A stretch of 64,000 bases of DNA from Kutzneria sp044547355 (GCF_044547355.1 NZ_JBIUAG010000002.1:248001-312000), one strand, 5' to 3'. Shown: positions 1 through 8,950, numbered from the stretch's first letter. Notes: generated from the letters alone by a model not told the origin. Translations and numbers: made by a program.

Positions 1-182
1 TGTTCGTGCGGGCGTTCGAGCGCGGCGAGCGGGTCTACCTGGCCATGGCGTCGCGCGGTTACGACGGGTCGCTGCCGACAACGCTGACCGGCGAGCCGGC
101 GACGAGAACGGCGTGGCTGATGGCATTCGCCCCGCCGGCGGCCTTCGCCACACTGATGGCGACCGCGTGGGCGACGGCGTGA
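1..182 (+). CDS. cbiQ: CbiQ, cobalt ECF transporter T component (3' end only)
   Basis: Reading frame 3 is open from the window edge to TGA at 180-182 and gives about 59 C-terminal residues. It carries the motif FVRAFERGERVYLAMASRGY, typical of the coupling (A-R-G) region of CbiQ/EcfT that contacts the ATPase. A hydrophobic C-terminal segment (AWLMAFAPPAAFATLMATAW) follows. CbiQ is the membrane component linking the CbiMN substrate subunits to the CbiO ATPase in Co2+ uptake. The next gene starts inside its stop codon (GTGA) and supplies the ATPase, which supports the call. The 5' part lies outside the window. Confidence 0.85.
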   Translation, partial: FVRAFERGERVYLAMASRGYDGSLPTTLTGEPATRTAWLMAFAPPAAFATLMATAWATA

Positions 183-1873
183 CCGCGCCGGCGATGGTGC
201 TGCTGGGCCACGGCAGCCGCGACGCGGACGGCGTCGACGAGTACTGGGCGCTCGCGGAGACGGTGAAGCGCAGCGCGCCGGAGCTCCGGATCGGTTGCGG
301 CTTCGTGGAACTGGCCGAGCCGGGCGTGGACGAGGCGATCGATCGCCTGGTCGCGGACGGCGCGCACGAGGTCGTGGTGGTGCCGCTGGTCCTGCTGGCG
401 GCCGGCCACCTCAAGAACGACGGCCCGGCGGCGATGGCCCGCGCCCGCCTCCGGCACCCGACTGTCCACTTCAGACTGGCCCGGGACCTCGGCATCGAGC
501 CGACGATCCTGGCGGTCGCCGAGGAACGCATCCGCGACGCGGCCGGCGACGCGGATCCGGAGAAGCTGGGCGTGGCGCTGATCGGCCGCGGCTCGTCCGA
601 CCCGGACGCCTGCTCGGACCTGTGGAAGGTCGGCCGGCTGCTGGCCGACAAGCGCGGCCTCGGCACGATCGAGCCGGGCTTCGTCTCAGTCGCCCGCCCG
701 AACGTCGCCGAGGCGATGGAACGCTGCCGGCTGCTGGGCGCGACCACGATCGTGGTCAGCCCGTTCTTCCTGTTCACGGGCCTGTTGGTGCCGCGAATCC
801 ATCAGCAGGCCGGCGAATGGGCGGCGCAGCACCCGGAGATCACGGTCCGCGGCGGCGCGCATCTCGGCCCCGATCCCCGCCTGGCCCGGATCGTTCTCGA
901 ACGCTACCGCGAGGCGTTGCACGGCGATGTCCGGATGAACTGCGACCTGTGCACGTACCGGGTGCAGCTGCCCGGTTACGAGGACAAGGTCGGCCTGCCG
1001 ATTTCCCTTACCCCGCACGGCGACGAGCCGGCCCGAGGCAAGCGGAAGGCCCGCAGGGCGATCCGCACGCCGGCCCCCGCGCCGACGGTCGAGGTGCGCC
1101 GGGGCCGGTTCATGCCCTCGGCGACGGCCTCCGACGAGCAGCCGGCGATCGAGATGCGCGGCGTCAGCTTCGACTACCCCGACGGCACATCGGCACTGTC
1201 CACTGTGGATCTCACGATCCACCGCGGCGAACGGGTCGCGCTGCTCGGCCCGAACGGCGCCGGCAAGACCAGCCTGGTGCTCCAGCTCAACGGCGTCCTC
1301 GCGCCCAACGCCGGCGAGGTGCTGATCAGCGGCACCACGGTCGGGCCGAAGACGCTCAAGGAGGTCCGCCGCAAGGTCGGCGTGGTCTTCCAGGATCCCG
1401 ACGACCAGTTGTTCACGCCGACGGTCGGTCGGGACGTGGCGTTCGGCCCGGCCCATCTGGGCCTCAAGGGCGACGAGCTCAACGCCCGCGTCACCGAGGC
1501 ACTGTCCTATGTGGGCCTGGCCGATCTGGCCGACCGCCCCCCGCATCGGCTCTCGCTCGGCCAGCGCCGCCGGGCCGCGGTGGCGACGGTGCTGGCCATG
1601 CACCCGGAGGTCCTGGTGCTCGACGAGCCATCGTCCAATTTGGACCCGGCCGCCCGCCGGGAGTTCGCGGATCTGGTCAAAAGGCTCGGCATGACCACGT
1701 TGCTGGTCACCCACGACCTGCCGTACGCGCTGGAGCTGTGCCAGCGGGCCGTGGTGCTGGACCACGGCCAGGTCGTCGCGGACGGCCCGATCCGGGAGAT
1801 CCTGTCCGACGCCGGCTTCATGAGCGCGCACCGGCTGGAGCTGCCGGCCGGCTTCAACCCGTTGGGAGGCTGA
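179..1873 (+). CDS. CbiX-CbiO fusion: sirohydrochlorin chelatase joined to cobalt ABC ATPase
   Basis: Start GTG at 179 overlaps the cbiQ stop by 4 bp, giving 564 aa. Residues 1-250 are a CbiX-type chelatase with two half-domains (LLGHGSRDADG near residue 8, LIGRGSSDPDACSD near 134). They end in the CbiX tail CDLCTYRVQLPGYEDKVGLP at about 254. A basic, Pro/Arg-rich linker (about 270-320) leads to a complete ABC ATPase: Walker A GPNGAGKT near 356, Q-loop in VVFQDPDDQLF, signature LSLGQ near 458 (canonical LSGGQ), Walker B VLVLDEP near 478. By family knowledge, CbiX inserts Co2+ into sirohydrochlorin and CbiO powers Co2+ import. The fusion would place metal import beside the metal user. No stop or frameshift separates the halves. 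Confidence 0.93.
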   Translation: MTAPAMVLLGHGSRDADGVDEYWALAETVKRSAPELRIGCGFVELAEPGVDEAIDRLVADGAHEVVVVPLVLLAAGHLKNDGPAAMARARLRHPTVHFRLARDLGIEPTILAVAEERIRDAAGDADPEKLGVALIGRGSSDPDACSDLWKVGRLLADKRGLGTIEPGFVSVARPNVAEAMERCRLLGATTIVVSPFFLFTGLLVPRIHQQAGEWAAQHPEITVRGGAHLGPDPRLARIVLERYREALHGDVRMNCDLCTYRVQLPGYEDKVGLPISLTPHGDEPARGKRKARRAIRTPAPAPTVEVRRGRFMPSATASDEQPAIEMRGVSFDYPDGTSALSTVDLTIHRGERVALLGPNGAGKTSLVLQLNGVLAPNAGEVLISGTTVGPKTLKEVRRKVGVVFQDPDDQLFTPTVGRDVAFGPAHLGLKGDELNARVTEALSYVGLADLADRPPHRLSLGQRRRAAVATVLAMHPEVLVLDEPSSNLDPAARREFADLVKRLGMTTLLVTHDLPYALELCQRAVVLDHGQVVADGPIREILSDAGFMSAHRLELPAGFNPLGG

Positions 1874-1877
1874 CGAA

Positions 1878-2951
1878 GTGGCCCGCCAGCTCGTTCTGGT
1901 CGCCCTGCTGATGCTGGCGCTGGCCGCGCCGGCCTCGGCGCACGACGCCGACGCGCACACCCCGCCGGACCGGGTCGGCGACCTGCGCAGCGCCATGATC
2001 GACTCCAGCCTGCCGCCAGGGGTCGAGTTCCGGGTGTTGCAGAACGGCGAAGCGGTGTGGTTGCGCAATTCCACTCGAACGGATGTCGTGGTTCTCGACC
2101 CCGACGGGGCCCAGCGCTACCAGCTCGGGCCGGACGGCGCGGCGGTCAACGCGGCGCTGCCGGCCGAGGCGACGCCGTCCGGCGACATCAGCGAGGATCC
2201 GGACAAGTCATCCGGTGACGCGACGGCGGCTCCGCGCTGGCAGCGTATCTCCACCGACCCCGCGGTGCAGTGGCACGATCACTACGCGCACTGGGGCGAC
2301 GCAACACTTCCGTCGCAGGTTCTCGCCGATCCGGATCACGAGCACCTGATCCGGGCCTGGCAGGTGGACCTGGTCTCGGACGGCAGGACCTATCAGGCCC
2401 GGGGTGAGTTGCGCTGGGTTCCGGGGCCGTCGCCGCTGCCGTGGATCCTGGTAGCGGTCTCGCTGGCGATCGCGACGGCCCTGCTGGGCCTGGTCCGCGG
2501 CCACCGTCCGCCGGCCGCCGCGACGGCCGTGCTGGTCGCGGCGAGCGCCACCCACGGAATTGCGACGATTCTTGGTCGCCAGGCGGAGAATCTGTGGACT
2601 GTCATCCAGCACGAGTACCTGCCGATCGCGCTGGCCTGGCTGATCGGGGCGGCCGCGGTGGTGCTGCTGGGCCTGAATCGGAGCACCGGGCGGTGGTTCG
2701 CCGCGCTGGCGGCGGTCGGCCTGGGCGCCGTCGCCCTGCTTCAGGACCTGCCGGTCTGGTGGAGCTCCACCAGCGTCGTGGCGCTGCCGATCGACCTGGA
2801 CCGCGCGCTGGTGTCGATCACAGCCGGTGTCGCGGCCGGCCTCCTGTTCACGGTGCTTCGTGCGCCCAACATCACCCGATCGGACGCCGTAACGGCAACG
2901 CAGCGAAGCGGGTCTGCCCGAGTGGACGGGGTTTTACCTCAAGGTAGGTAG
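1878..2951 (+). CDS. His-rich exported and membrane-anchored protein of the cobalt locus
   Basis: GTG start 4 bp after the CbiX-CbiO stop, with GGGAGG upstream, so probably the same transcript. The 357-aa product has a signal peptide ending near ASA-HD (about residue 21). An extracytoplasmic domain of about 160 aa follows, with histidine clusters HDADAH, WHDHYAHWGD and DPDHEH. There are about five C-terminal membrane segments (from PLPWILVAVSLAIATALL on). I do not recognise a named domain. Position and histidines suggest metal capture or sensing outside the membrane, but that is inference. The last codons run into a TA-containing sequence before the next promoter. Confidence 0.75.
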   Translation: MARQLVLVALLMLALAAPASAHDADAHTPPDRVGDLRSAMIDSSLPPGVEFRVLQNGEAVWLRNSTRTDVVVLDPDGAQRYQLGPDGAAVNAALPAEATPSGDISEDPDKSSGDATAAPRWQRISTDPAVQWHDHYAHWGDATLPSQVLADPDHEHLIRAWQVDLVSDGRTYQARGELRWVPGPSPLPWILVAVSLAIATALLGLVRGHRPPAAATAVLVAASATHGIATILGRQAENLWTVIQHEYLPIALAWLIGAAAVVLLGLNRSTGRWFAALAAVGLGAVALLQDLPVWWSSTSVVALPIDLDRALVSITAGVAAGLLFTVLRAPNITRSDAVTATQRSGSARVDGVLPQGR

Positions 2952-3042
2952 ACGTCCCCACCCCGGTCACTACACTCCCCAGGGCTACCACCGAGAACCC
3001 AGGGTGCGCGCCGTTCGCAGCACCGGACCCACGAGGTGCGCC

Positions 3043-3849
3043 GTGCTTGACCACACGAGCTGGGCTCACACCTACATAGACCTCGACACCCCCAACGCCG
3101 CGCGGATCTACGACTACCTGCTCGGCGGGGCCACCAACTCGGCCGCCGACCGGGAGATGGCGCGCGAAGTCATCAAGGCGATGCCCGAGGTGGGGTACCT
3201 GACCCGGGCCAACCGGGCGTTCCTGCGCCGCGCCGTGCGCCACCTGGTCGACCTGGGCGTCCACCAGTTCATCGACATCGGCTCCGGCATCCCGACCGCC
3301 GGCAACGTGCACGAGGTGGCGCAGGCGCGCGACCCGCGGTGCCGCGTGGTGTACGTCGACCGTGAGCCGACCGCCGTGTTCCACAGTGAACTCCTGTTGC
3401 AGGACAACGACTTCGCCGCCGTCGTGCACGAGGACTTCTGCCGGCCGGGCGCCGTGCTGGCCTCGCCCGAGGTGCAGCACCTGATCGACTTCGACCAGCC
3501 GGTCGGCCTGCTGCTGTTCGCGCTGCTGCACCACGTCCCGGACGAGGACGACCCCGCGGAGCTGATGTCGGTGTACCGGGAGGCGCTGCCGGAGGGCAGC
3601 TACGTGGCGCTCTCGCATTCCACGCACGAGGCCGTCTCCGACCACATCCTCGCCGTGTACGACCTGTACGCGGCCAACCGCACTCCGATCACGCTGCGCG
3701 GCGAGGCCGACATCGCCCGCCTGATCGACGGGTTCGACCCCCTGGATCCGGGCATCGTGCATGTGCCACGCTGGCGGCCGGAGTCCCCCGAGGACGCGGA
3801 CCATCCCGAGGAGGCGGCCATGTACGGCGTGGTCGCGAGGAAGCGCTGA
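3043..3849 (+). CDS. SAM-dependent methyltransferase, DUF574 (Methyltransf_19) family, copy 1
   Basis: The 268-aa protein starts LDHTSWAHTYIDLDTPNAAR and has the family signatures RIYDYLLGG, the SAM-binding FIDIGSGIPTAGNVHEVAQ and VVYVDREP. GTG 3043 is preferred over GTG 3004 because it aligns with the start of its downstream paralogue and has an AGG-containing stretch upstream. A TACACT -10-like box at 2971-2976 gives a plausible promoter. This family is expanded in actinomycetes, and the substrates are generally unknown. The copy 2 gene follows after 1 bp, so the two form a tandem duplication. Confidence 0.88.
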   Translation: MLDHTSWAHTYIDLDTPNAARIYDYLLGGATNSAADREMAREVIKAMPEVGYLTRANRAFLRRAVRHLVDLGVHQFIDIGSGIPTAGNVHEVAQARDPRCRVVYVDREPTAVFHSELLLQDNDFAAVVHEDFCRPGAVLASPEVQHLIDFDQPVGLLLFALLHHVPDEDDPAELMSVYREALPEGSYVALSHSTHEAVSDHILAVYDLYAANRTPITLRGEADIARLIDGFDPLDPGIVHVPRWRPESPEDADHPEEAAMYGVVARKR

Positions 3850-3850
3850 C

Positions 3851-4678
3851 GTGCCGATGCTGGACAGATCGAGCTGGACGCCCAAGCAGATCGACCTCAG
3901 CCGGCCCAACGGCGCGCGCATGTACGACTACCTGCTCGGCGGCGGCTGCAACACCGCGGCCGACCGGGAGATGGCCAAACGGCTCGTCGCCCTGATGCCG
4001 CAGGTCAAGGAGACCGTCCGGCTCAACCGCAGCTTCCTGCGCCGGGTGGTGACCTTCCTGGTCGCCCAGGGCGTCACCCAGTTCCTGGACATCGGCGCCG
4101 GCATCCCGTCGGTGGGCAACGTGCACCAGGTCGCGCAGGCCCTCGACCCGGAGTGCCGCGTCGTGTACGTGGACAACGACCCGATCGCCATCGCCTACGC
4201 GGAGCCCGTGCTCAAGGACAACAAGCTGGCCGCGGCGGCGCTGGCCGACTTCCGGTCGCCCGAGCAGGTGTTGCGGGCGCCCGCGGTCCGGTCGCTGATC
4301 GACTTCGATCGGCCCGTGGCTGTGCTGGTGCTGCTGATGATGCACTTCGTGCCGGACAGTGACGACCCGGCGCGGCTGGTGGGCCGGTACCGGGACGCGC
4401 TGGCTCCCGGCAGTTACGTCGCGGTGTCCCACCCGAGCTTCACCGGCGCGCACGGCGAGCTGCTGGCCGACGCCGAGGCCGTCGGCGAGATCGTGCAGGA
4501 CGCCATGGAGCCGCTGCACCTGCGCGGGGCCGATGATCTGCTGCGCATCCTGGCCGGCTTCGAGCCGGTGCCGCCCGGCGTCGTGCACCTGCCGCTGTGG
4601 CGACCGGACTCCACCGCCGACGTCGGTCGTCACCCGGAGAGGTCGCTCGTCTACGGAGTGGTGGCAGCGAAGCCGTAG
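3851..4678 (+). CDS. SAM-dependent methyltransferase, DUF574 family, copy 2
   Basis: GTG 3851 (alternatively ATG 3857) follows the previous stop by 1 bp. The product is about 275 aa and parallels copy 1 along its length: SRPNGARMYDYLLGGG near the N-terminus, FLDIGAGIPSVGNVHQVAQ as SAM loop, VVYVDNDP after it. The two have diverged in the C-terminal half (GAHGELLADAEAVGEIVQDA here), so the duplication is old and the substrates may differ. Coupled to copy 1. The following GGDEF gene has its own promoter-like TACACT at 4690-4695. Confidence 0.88.
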   Translation: MPMLDRSSWTPKQIDLSRPNGARMYDYLLGGGCNTAADREMAKRLVALMPQVKETVRLNRSFLRRVVTFLVAQGVTQFLDIGAGIPSVGNVHQVAQALDPECRVVYVDNDPIAIAYAEPVLKDNKLAAAALADFRSPEQVLRAPAVRSLIDFDRPVAVLVLLMMHFVPDSDDPARLVGRYRDALAPGSYVAVSHPSFTGAHGELLADAEAVGEIVQDAMEPLHLRGADDLLRILAGFEPVPPGVVHLPLWRPDSTADVGRHPERSLVYGVVAAKP

Positions 4679-4729
4679 CCGATGCCGAATACACTTACCG
4701 GCCGGGATCCCGGAGCGAGCGAGGTGGCG

Positions 4730-6838
4730 ATGACCGAGGACGGTCGAAGCGCCGAACTGCGCGAGTTCGCCGAGGACTGGGCCGCGGCGATCATCGACAC
4801 CAGCTATGTCCCGATGTCCCGGCGGGAGATCGAGGACTTCCTGCTCGACCTGTCCGGCTCCCTGCTCAAGGCGCTGCTCAGCGAGCCGTTCGACCCCGAG
4901 CCGGCGATCGAGGTCGGGGCCCGGTTGGTGGGCGCCCACTTCACCGCCCCGGAGGCGCTCGGCCGCACGCTGCAACTGCTGGGTACCGGCCTGGTGCTGC
5001 CGGCCGGGATGTCGGCCGAGGACCGCCGGCTGCTGGACCGGGTGGTGCAGCTGCTGGGCCGGCTGAGCACCGGCTACTCGGAGGCGCTGCGCGAACGCAC
5101 CTTCGAGGAGCAGGAGGTCATCAAGCAGGCGATGTGGCTGGCCACCGACGTGGCGCAGCGACGCCTGCAGGACAGCGAGTCGCGCTTCCTGGCCGTGTTC
5201 GACTCCGCGCCGATCGGGTTGGCCATCGGCGACTTCGACTCCAACATCCTCGAGTCCAACCAGGCGTTGCAGGAGCTGCTGGGCTACAGCCGTGAGGAGC
5301 TGAACGCGCTGACCGGCGCGGACATCCTGCACCCGGACGACATCCCCGACACCCTCCAGCGCTACGACCGGCTCTTCCGCGGCGAGTACCCCTCGTTCCG
5401 CAGCCGGCAGCGGCTGCTGAAGAAGGACGGCGACGTGCTGTGGGCCAATGTCACCGTGTCCGCGGTGCGGGACTCCACCGGCGCCGCGACCTACCAGGTG
5501 GCGATGGTCGAGGACGCCACCGAGCTGCACTACGCGAACCAGGCGATGGCCACGCTCGGCATGCAGGACCCGCTGACCGGCCTGCCGACCAGGACGGCGT
5601 TCATGGCCCGGTTGGACAGCGTGCTGGGCCGGGCCGACCGGCCGAGCCGGGTCGCGCTGTGCGTGTTCGGCATCGACGGCTTCGCCACGATCAACGACGG
5701 GCTCGGCCCCGAGGTCGGCGACGAGGTGCTGCTCAAGCTCGGCACCAAGCTCCGGTACCACGCCGAGGACAACAAGATGCTGGCCGCCCGGCTCGGCGGC
5801 GACGAGTTCGCGCTGCTCATCGAGGAGTCGGAGGGCACCCGGACGGTGACGCCACTGGTCGAGGAGGCGCTGCGGCTGATCAACGATCCGGTGACGGTGC
5901 TCGGGCACCGGCTGTCCGTGCACGCCAGCGCCGGCATCGTGGAACGCCGCGTGGGCCGGGAGCAGCCGGCGGAGCTGCTGCGGGACGCCACGATGGCGCT
6001 GCACTGGGCCAAAGAAGGCGGCAAGGCGCAGTGGGCGCTGTTCGACCAGCAGCGCTGCGACCGCGACCGGGCCCAGCTGCAGCTGGCGCTGACCATGCCG
6101 GTCGCCCTCGACAACGGCGAGTTCACCGTTGTGTACCAACCGATCCGCTCGCTCGGCGACAACCGGCTGGTGGCCGTGGAGGCGCAGCTGGCGTGGGACC
6201 ACCCCGAGCACGGGCTGCTGGCGCCGGCCGAGTTCCTGGCCCTGGCCGAGCGGACCGGCCTGGTGATGAAGCTGTCCGAGTGGCTGCTGCTGGAGGTGTG
6301 CCGGCAGGCCCGCCAGTGGCAGCTGGCGTTCGGCGAGCGCGCCCCGGTCGTGCACGTGAAGATGCCGCCGAGGCAGGCCCGCGACCCCGACTTCCTGCCG
6401 AACGTGTTGCGGGCGCTGGCCGACAGCGGGCTCGACGGCGCCCTGCTGCGGCTGGAGCTGGAGCCGGAAGCGATCGATTGCGACGGCGACGAGCAGGAGG
6501 AGGACATGAGCCTGCTGGCCGAGCGCGGCATCACGTTCAGCATCTCCGGCTTCGACGGTCACCAGGCGGAATGCCTGGCGGCGCGGCCACTGACCGTGCT
6601 CAAGAGCCGGGGTCTGGCGGTGACGCAGGTCAACGGCGAGCGGGACACGATCCCGGCGACGGTCGCCTGGAACACCGTGTCGCTCGCGCACCAGATGGGC
6701 ATGCAGGTGATCGCCGAGAACGTGGACACCCTGGACGATGTGGCGTGGCTGCGGGAGATCGGCGTGGACGCCGGTCAGGGCGTCGCGCTCGGCGAGCCCG
6801 GCAGCCCCGAGGACATCGGCCCCCTGATCACGTCGTGA
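4730..6838 (+). CDS. PAS-GGDEF-EAL protein with degenerate catalytic motifs
   Basis: ATG 4730 is chosen because a TACACT -10-like box (4690-4695) lies downstream of the alternative ATG 4682. The 702-aa product has an actinobacterial helical N-terminus, a PAS domain (about 145-265), GGDEF (about 270-440, LGGDEFALL near 357) and EAL (about 450-695). The GGDEF signature is intact, but the metal-binding D-x-D-x-F-K motif reads GIDGFA, so the first Asp is Gly. In the EAL domain EAL reads EAQ, the DDFGTG loop reads SGFDGH, and the AEGVET loop reads AENVDT. I infer a c-di-GMP-sensing or scaffolding protein rather than an active cyclase or phosphodiesterase. It converges with the MFS gene, overlapping by 11 bp. 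Confidence 0.9.
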   Translation: MTEDGRSAELREFAEDWAAAIIDTSYVPMSRREIEDFLLDLSGSLLKALLSEPFDPEPAIEVGARLVGAHFTAPEALGRTLQLLGTGLVLPAGMSAEDRRLLDRVVQLLGRLSTGYSEALRERTFEEQEVIKQAMWLATDVAQRRLQDSESRFLAVFDSAPIGLAIGDFDSNILESNQALQELLGYSREELNALTGADILHPDDIPDTLQRYDRLFRGEYPSFRSRQRLLKKDGDVLWANVTVSAVRDSTGAATYQVAMVEDATELHYANQAMATLGMQDPLTGLPTRTAFMARLDSVLGRADRPSRVALCVFGIDGFATINDGLGPEVGDEVLLKLGTKLRYHAEDNKMLAARLGGDEFALLIEESEGTRTVTPLVEEALRLINDPVTVLGHRLSVHASAGIVERRVGREQPAELLRDATMALHWAKEGGKAQWALFDQQRCDRDRAQLQLALTMPVALDNGEFTVVYQPIRSLGDNRLVAVEAQLAWDHPEHGLLAPAEFLALAERTGLVMKLSEWLLLEVCRQARQWQLAFGERAPVVHVKMPPRQARDPDFLPNVLRALADSGLDGALLRLELEPEAIDCDGDEQEEDMSLLAERGITFSISGFDGHQAECLAARPLTVLKSRGLAVTQVNGERDTIPATVAWNTVSLAHQMGMQVIAENVDTLDDVAWLREIGVDAGQGVALGEPGSPEDIGPLITS

Positions 6839-8048
6839 CCGGCGTCAGCCGGCGGGCGGCCGGGGCCAGCTTGCGCAGGCTCAGGCCGAGCGCCAGCATG
6901 CCCAGCGTCAACGCGGCCGTGAACACTGTGACGCCGACCCAGCCGTCGTCGGCGAAAACGATCCCGCCGACCGATCCGCCGACGCTGCTGGCGAGGTAGT
7001 AGCACAGCTGGTAGGTGGCCGACGCCTGCCCCGGGTGCGCGGCGCGGGCGCTGACCCAGCCGGTGGCGACGGTGTGGCCGGCGAAAAAGCCCGCGGTGAC
7101 GAGAAGCAGCCCGATCACCACGAGCACGAGGTCGTCGGACAACATCAGGCCGAGCCCGGCGAGGCTGACCAATGCCGTCCCCCACAGCACCTGCCGTCGG
7201 CTGTAGCGGTCGACGAGCCGACCGGCGACCGGGGAGCTGACCGTGCCCGCGAGGTAGGCGATCGAGATCAGGCCGACGATCGCCTGCGACAGGCCGAACG
7301 GGGCGGCCATGAGCCGGAAGCCGAGGTAGTTGTAGATGACGATGAAGCTGCCCATCAGCAGCATGCCGATCAGGTAGAGCCGGAGCAGGCCGCTGTCGCG
7401 GAAGCAGGCGCCCAGGGTGCCCAGTCTGATCGGCTTGGGGCGGAAGTTCGCCGACGCCGGCATCACCGCGCGGAACAGCAGCGCGCAGGCCAGCGAGGCG
7501 GCGCCGATCACGCCGACCGCCCAGCGCCAGCCGCCGAGATCGGTGACCAGGCCGGTGATCACCCGTCCGGCCATGCCGCCGATGCTGTTGCCGCCGATGT
7601 AGAGGCCGACCGCGAAGCCGAGCGATCCTCGGTGCACCTCCTCGGCGAGGTAGGCCATCGCAGCCGCCGGCAGGCCGGCCACCGCGATGCCCTGCAACGC
7701 CCGGAACACCAGCAGGACCTCGAAGTTCGGGCTGACCGCCACCGCGATCTGGAGCAGTGCGGTGGCGAACAGCGAGGCCCTCATCAGCGGCATTCGACCC
7801 CAGCGCTCGGAAAGCATGCTCAGCGGCACGATGGACAGCGCGAGCGCGCCGGTGGCGACCGAGATCGCCAGGCTGGCCCCGGCCGGCGTGAGCCGGAAGT
7901 CGTGCGCGAACTCCGGGAGCAGCGGCTGCACGCAGTAGAGCACCATGAAGGTGGCCAGGCCGGCGGCGAACAGCGCCAGGTTGATTCGCCGGAATCCCTT
8001 GCTGCCACGGCGATGTGTCTGATTCTCGGGCGCTCGGGTGACGGTCAT
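6828..8048 (-). CDS. MFS transporter, YnfM-like drug/metabolite exporter
   Basis: 406 aa from ATG 8048 (MTVTRAPENQTHRR). The start overlaps the upstream membrane protein's stop by 4 bp. Twelve hydrophobic segments are visible, beginning INLALFAAGLATFMVLYCVQP. The A-motif-like loop is SERWGRMPLM, and the YnfM-type half-repeat RLVDRYSRRQVLW is also present. Together with the upstream membrane gene it forms an operon transcribed away from an Lrp/AsnC regulator, a layout usual for amino-acid or metabolite exporters controlled by that regulator. The substrate is unknown. Confidence 0.87.
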   Translation of the reverse strand: MTVTRAPENQTHRRGSKGFRRINLALFAAGLATFMVLYCVQPLLPEFAHDFRLTPAGASLAISVATGALALSIVPLSMLSERWGRMPLMRASLFATALLQIAVAVSPNFEVLLVFRALQGIAVAGLPAAAMAYLAEEVHRGSLGFAVGLYIGGNSIGGMAGRVITGLVTDLGGWRWAVGVIGAASLACALLFRAVMPASANFRPKPIRLGTLGACFRDSGLLRLYLIGMLLMGSFIVIYNYLGFRLMAAPFGLSQAIVGLISIAYLAGTVSSPVAGRLVDRYSRRQVLWGTALVSLAGLGLMLSDDLVLVVIGLLLVTAGFFAGHTVATGWVSARAAHPGQASATYQLCYYLASSVGGSVGGIVFADDGWVGVTVFTAALTLGMLALGLSLRKLAPAARRLTPVTT

Positions 8049-8857
8049 GTTCGGGAAGCTAGTTGCCGCTCGTTCATGCGTCCAATACAGGAACCGATCG
8101 GATTCGATCCATGGATGAATAGGTTGACGGCGATGTGCGCGAACACCGTTGCTGTGACGGCAAGCGCGAACGCGGCGAGGGCGCCCAGATTCGGAAGGGT
8201 GCTCGCGATCGTGAGGAAGAACACCGACGACGTGAAGGCGCCGACCACGACGCCACGCAGCGAGATGACCGACGCCGGGCCGCCGGCGCTCTCCTGCCGG
8301 TAGGCGGCGAACAATGCCGCGAACAAAGGGAAAGAGGCCAGCAGGCCGATCGTTCTCGACCCCAGCAGGGTGGCGCAGGCGAGCACCAGCGTGGTCATGA
8401 CGGTGGCGACGACGATGCGCGCCGGCAGTTCCCACGGCATCGGCAGGACCTCTCGCGGCGTCAGCGCCGGCCAGGCCGCCAGCGTCGCCGCCAGTCCCGT
8501 CGGCACCAGGAATTCCAGCTCTGGCAGGGAAAAGTCGTACAGGCTCAGGGCTCGCGCCGCGACGACGTAGCAGCAGACGGCGACCGCCAGGGCGATCGGC
8601 CAGCGATGGGTGAGCGCCGTGCGGGCGTAGCCGAGACAGAAGGCGGCGATCGCGAGCTGCCCCGACAGGGTCGCGATCGCCGTCTGCACGGCGAAGTTCT
8701 CGCCTTCCCGGAGGGTCAGCAGGGCGAGCGAGGAGGCGGCGGTGAGCGGCAGTCCGACCAGGCGGCCGCCGAACAGCGTCGCCCAGCGGCGTTGGAGGAG
8801 GGTCGCGGCGATGATCAGGGAGGGCGTCAGCAGGAGTTTGAGCAGGTCTTGGCCCAT
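8045..8857 (-). CDS. Polytopic membrane protein of the AsnC-linked exporter operon
   Basis: 270 aa, ATG 8857, with about eight hydrophobic segments (LLKLLLTPSLIIAATLLQ at the N-terminus, SVFFLTIASTLPNLGALAAF near the C-terminus). No catalytic motif was recognised. It is first in a two-gene operon, overlapping the MFS start by 4 bp. It is divergent from the Lrp/AsnC gene with a 93-bp intergenic region that must hold both promoters. A role as a second transporter or as a partner of the MFS protein is possible; I cannot choose. Confidence 0.75.
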   Translation of the reverse strand: MGQDLLKLLLTPSLIIAATLLQRRWATLFGGRLVGLPLTAASSLALLTLREGENFAVQTAIATLSGQLAIAAFCLGYARTALTHRWPIALAVAVCCYVVAARALSLYDFSLPELEFLVPTGLAATLAAWPALTPREVLPMPWELPARIVVATVMTTLVLACATLLGSRTIGLLASFPLFAALFAAYRQESAGGPASVISLRGVVVGAFTSSVFFLTIASTLPNLGALAAFALAVTATVFAHIAVNLFIHGSNPIGSCIGRMNERQLASRT

Positions 8858-8938
8858 GACCTCGACCCTCTCAGTTCTTTCGCCGCGTTTGTCGCGAAAA
8901 TCGCGGCTCTATGGCCGCTTTTGCTGCGATGTTCTCAG

Positions 8939-8944
8939 TACAGT
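8939..8944 (+). promoter_or_regulatory. -10 box of a leaderless promoter for the AsnC gene
   Basis: TACAGT lies 6 nt before ATG 8951, so transcription would start at or next to the start codon. No Shine-Dalgarno sequence is present. This spacing recurs at many genes in the window. Confidence 0.6.
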
Positions 8945-8950
8945 GGGCAT

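Noticed and set aside
4682..4729. Upstream ATG as start of the GGDEF-EAL gene
   Set aside because: The TACACT -10-like box at 4690-4695 lies within this extension, and 4730 gives a more typical N-terminus.
3689..6691. 1000-codon ORF on the minus strand
   Set aside because: It lies opposite the methyltransferase and GGDEF-EAL genes. Composition (R/H/Q/V-rich) is typical of GC-rich antisense frames, with no domain.
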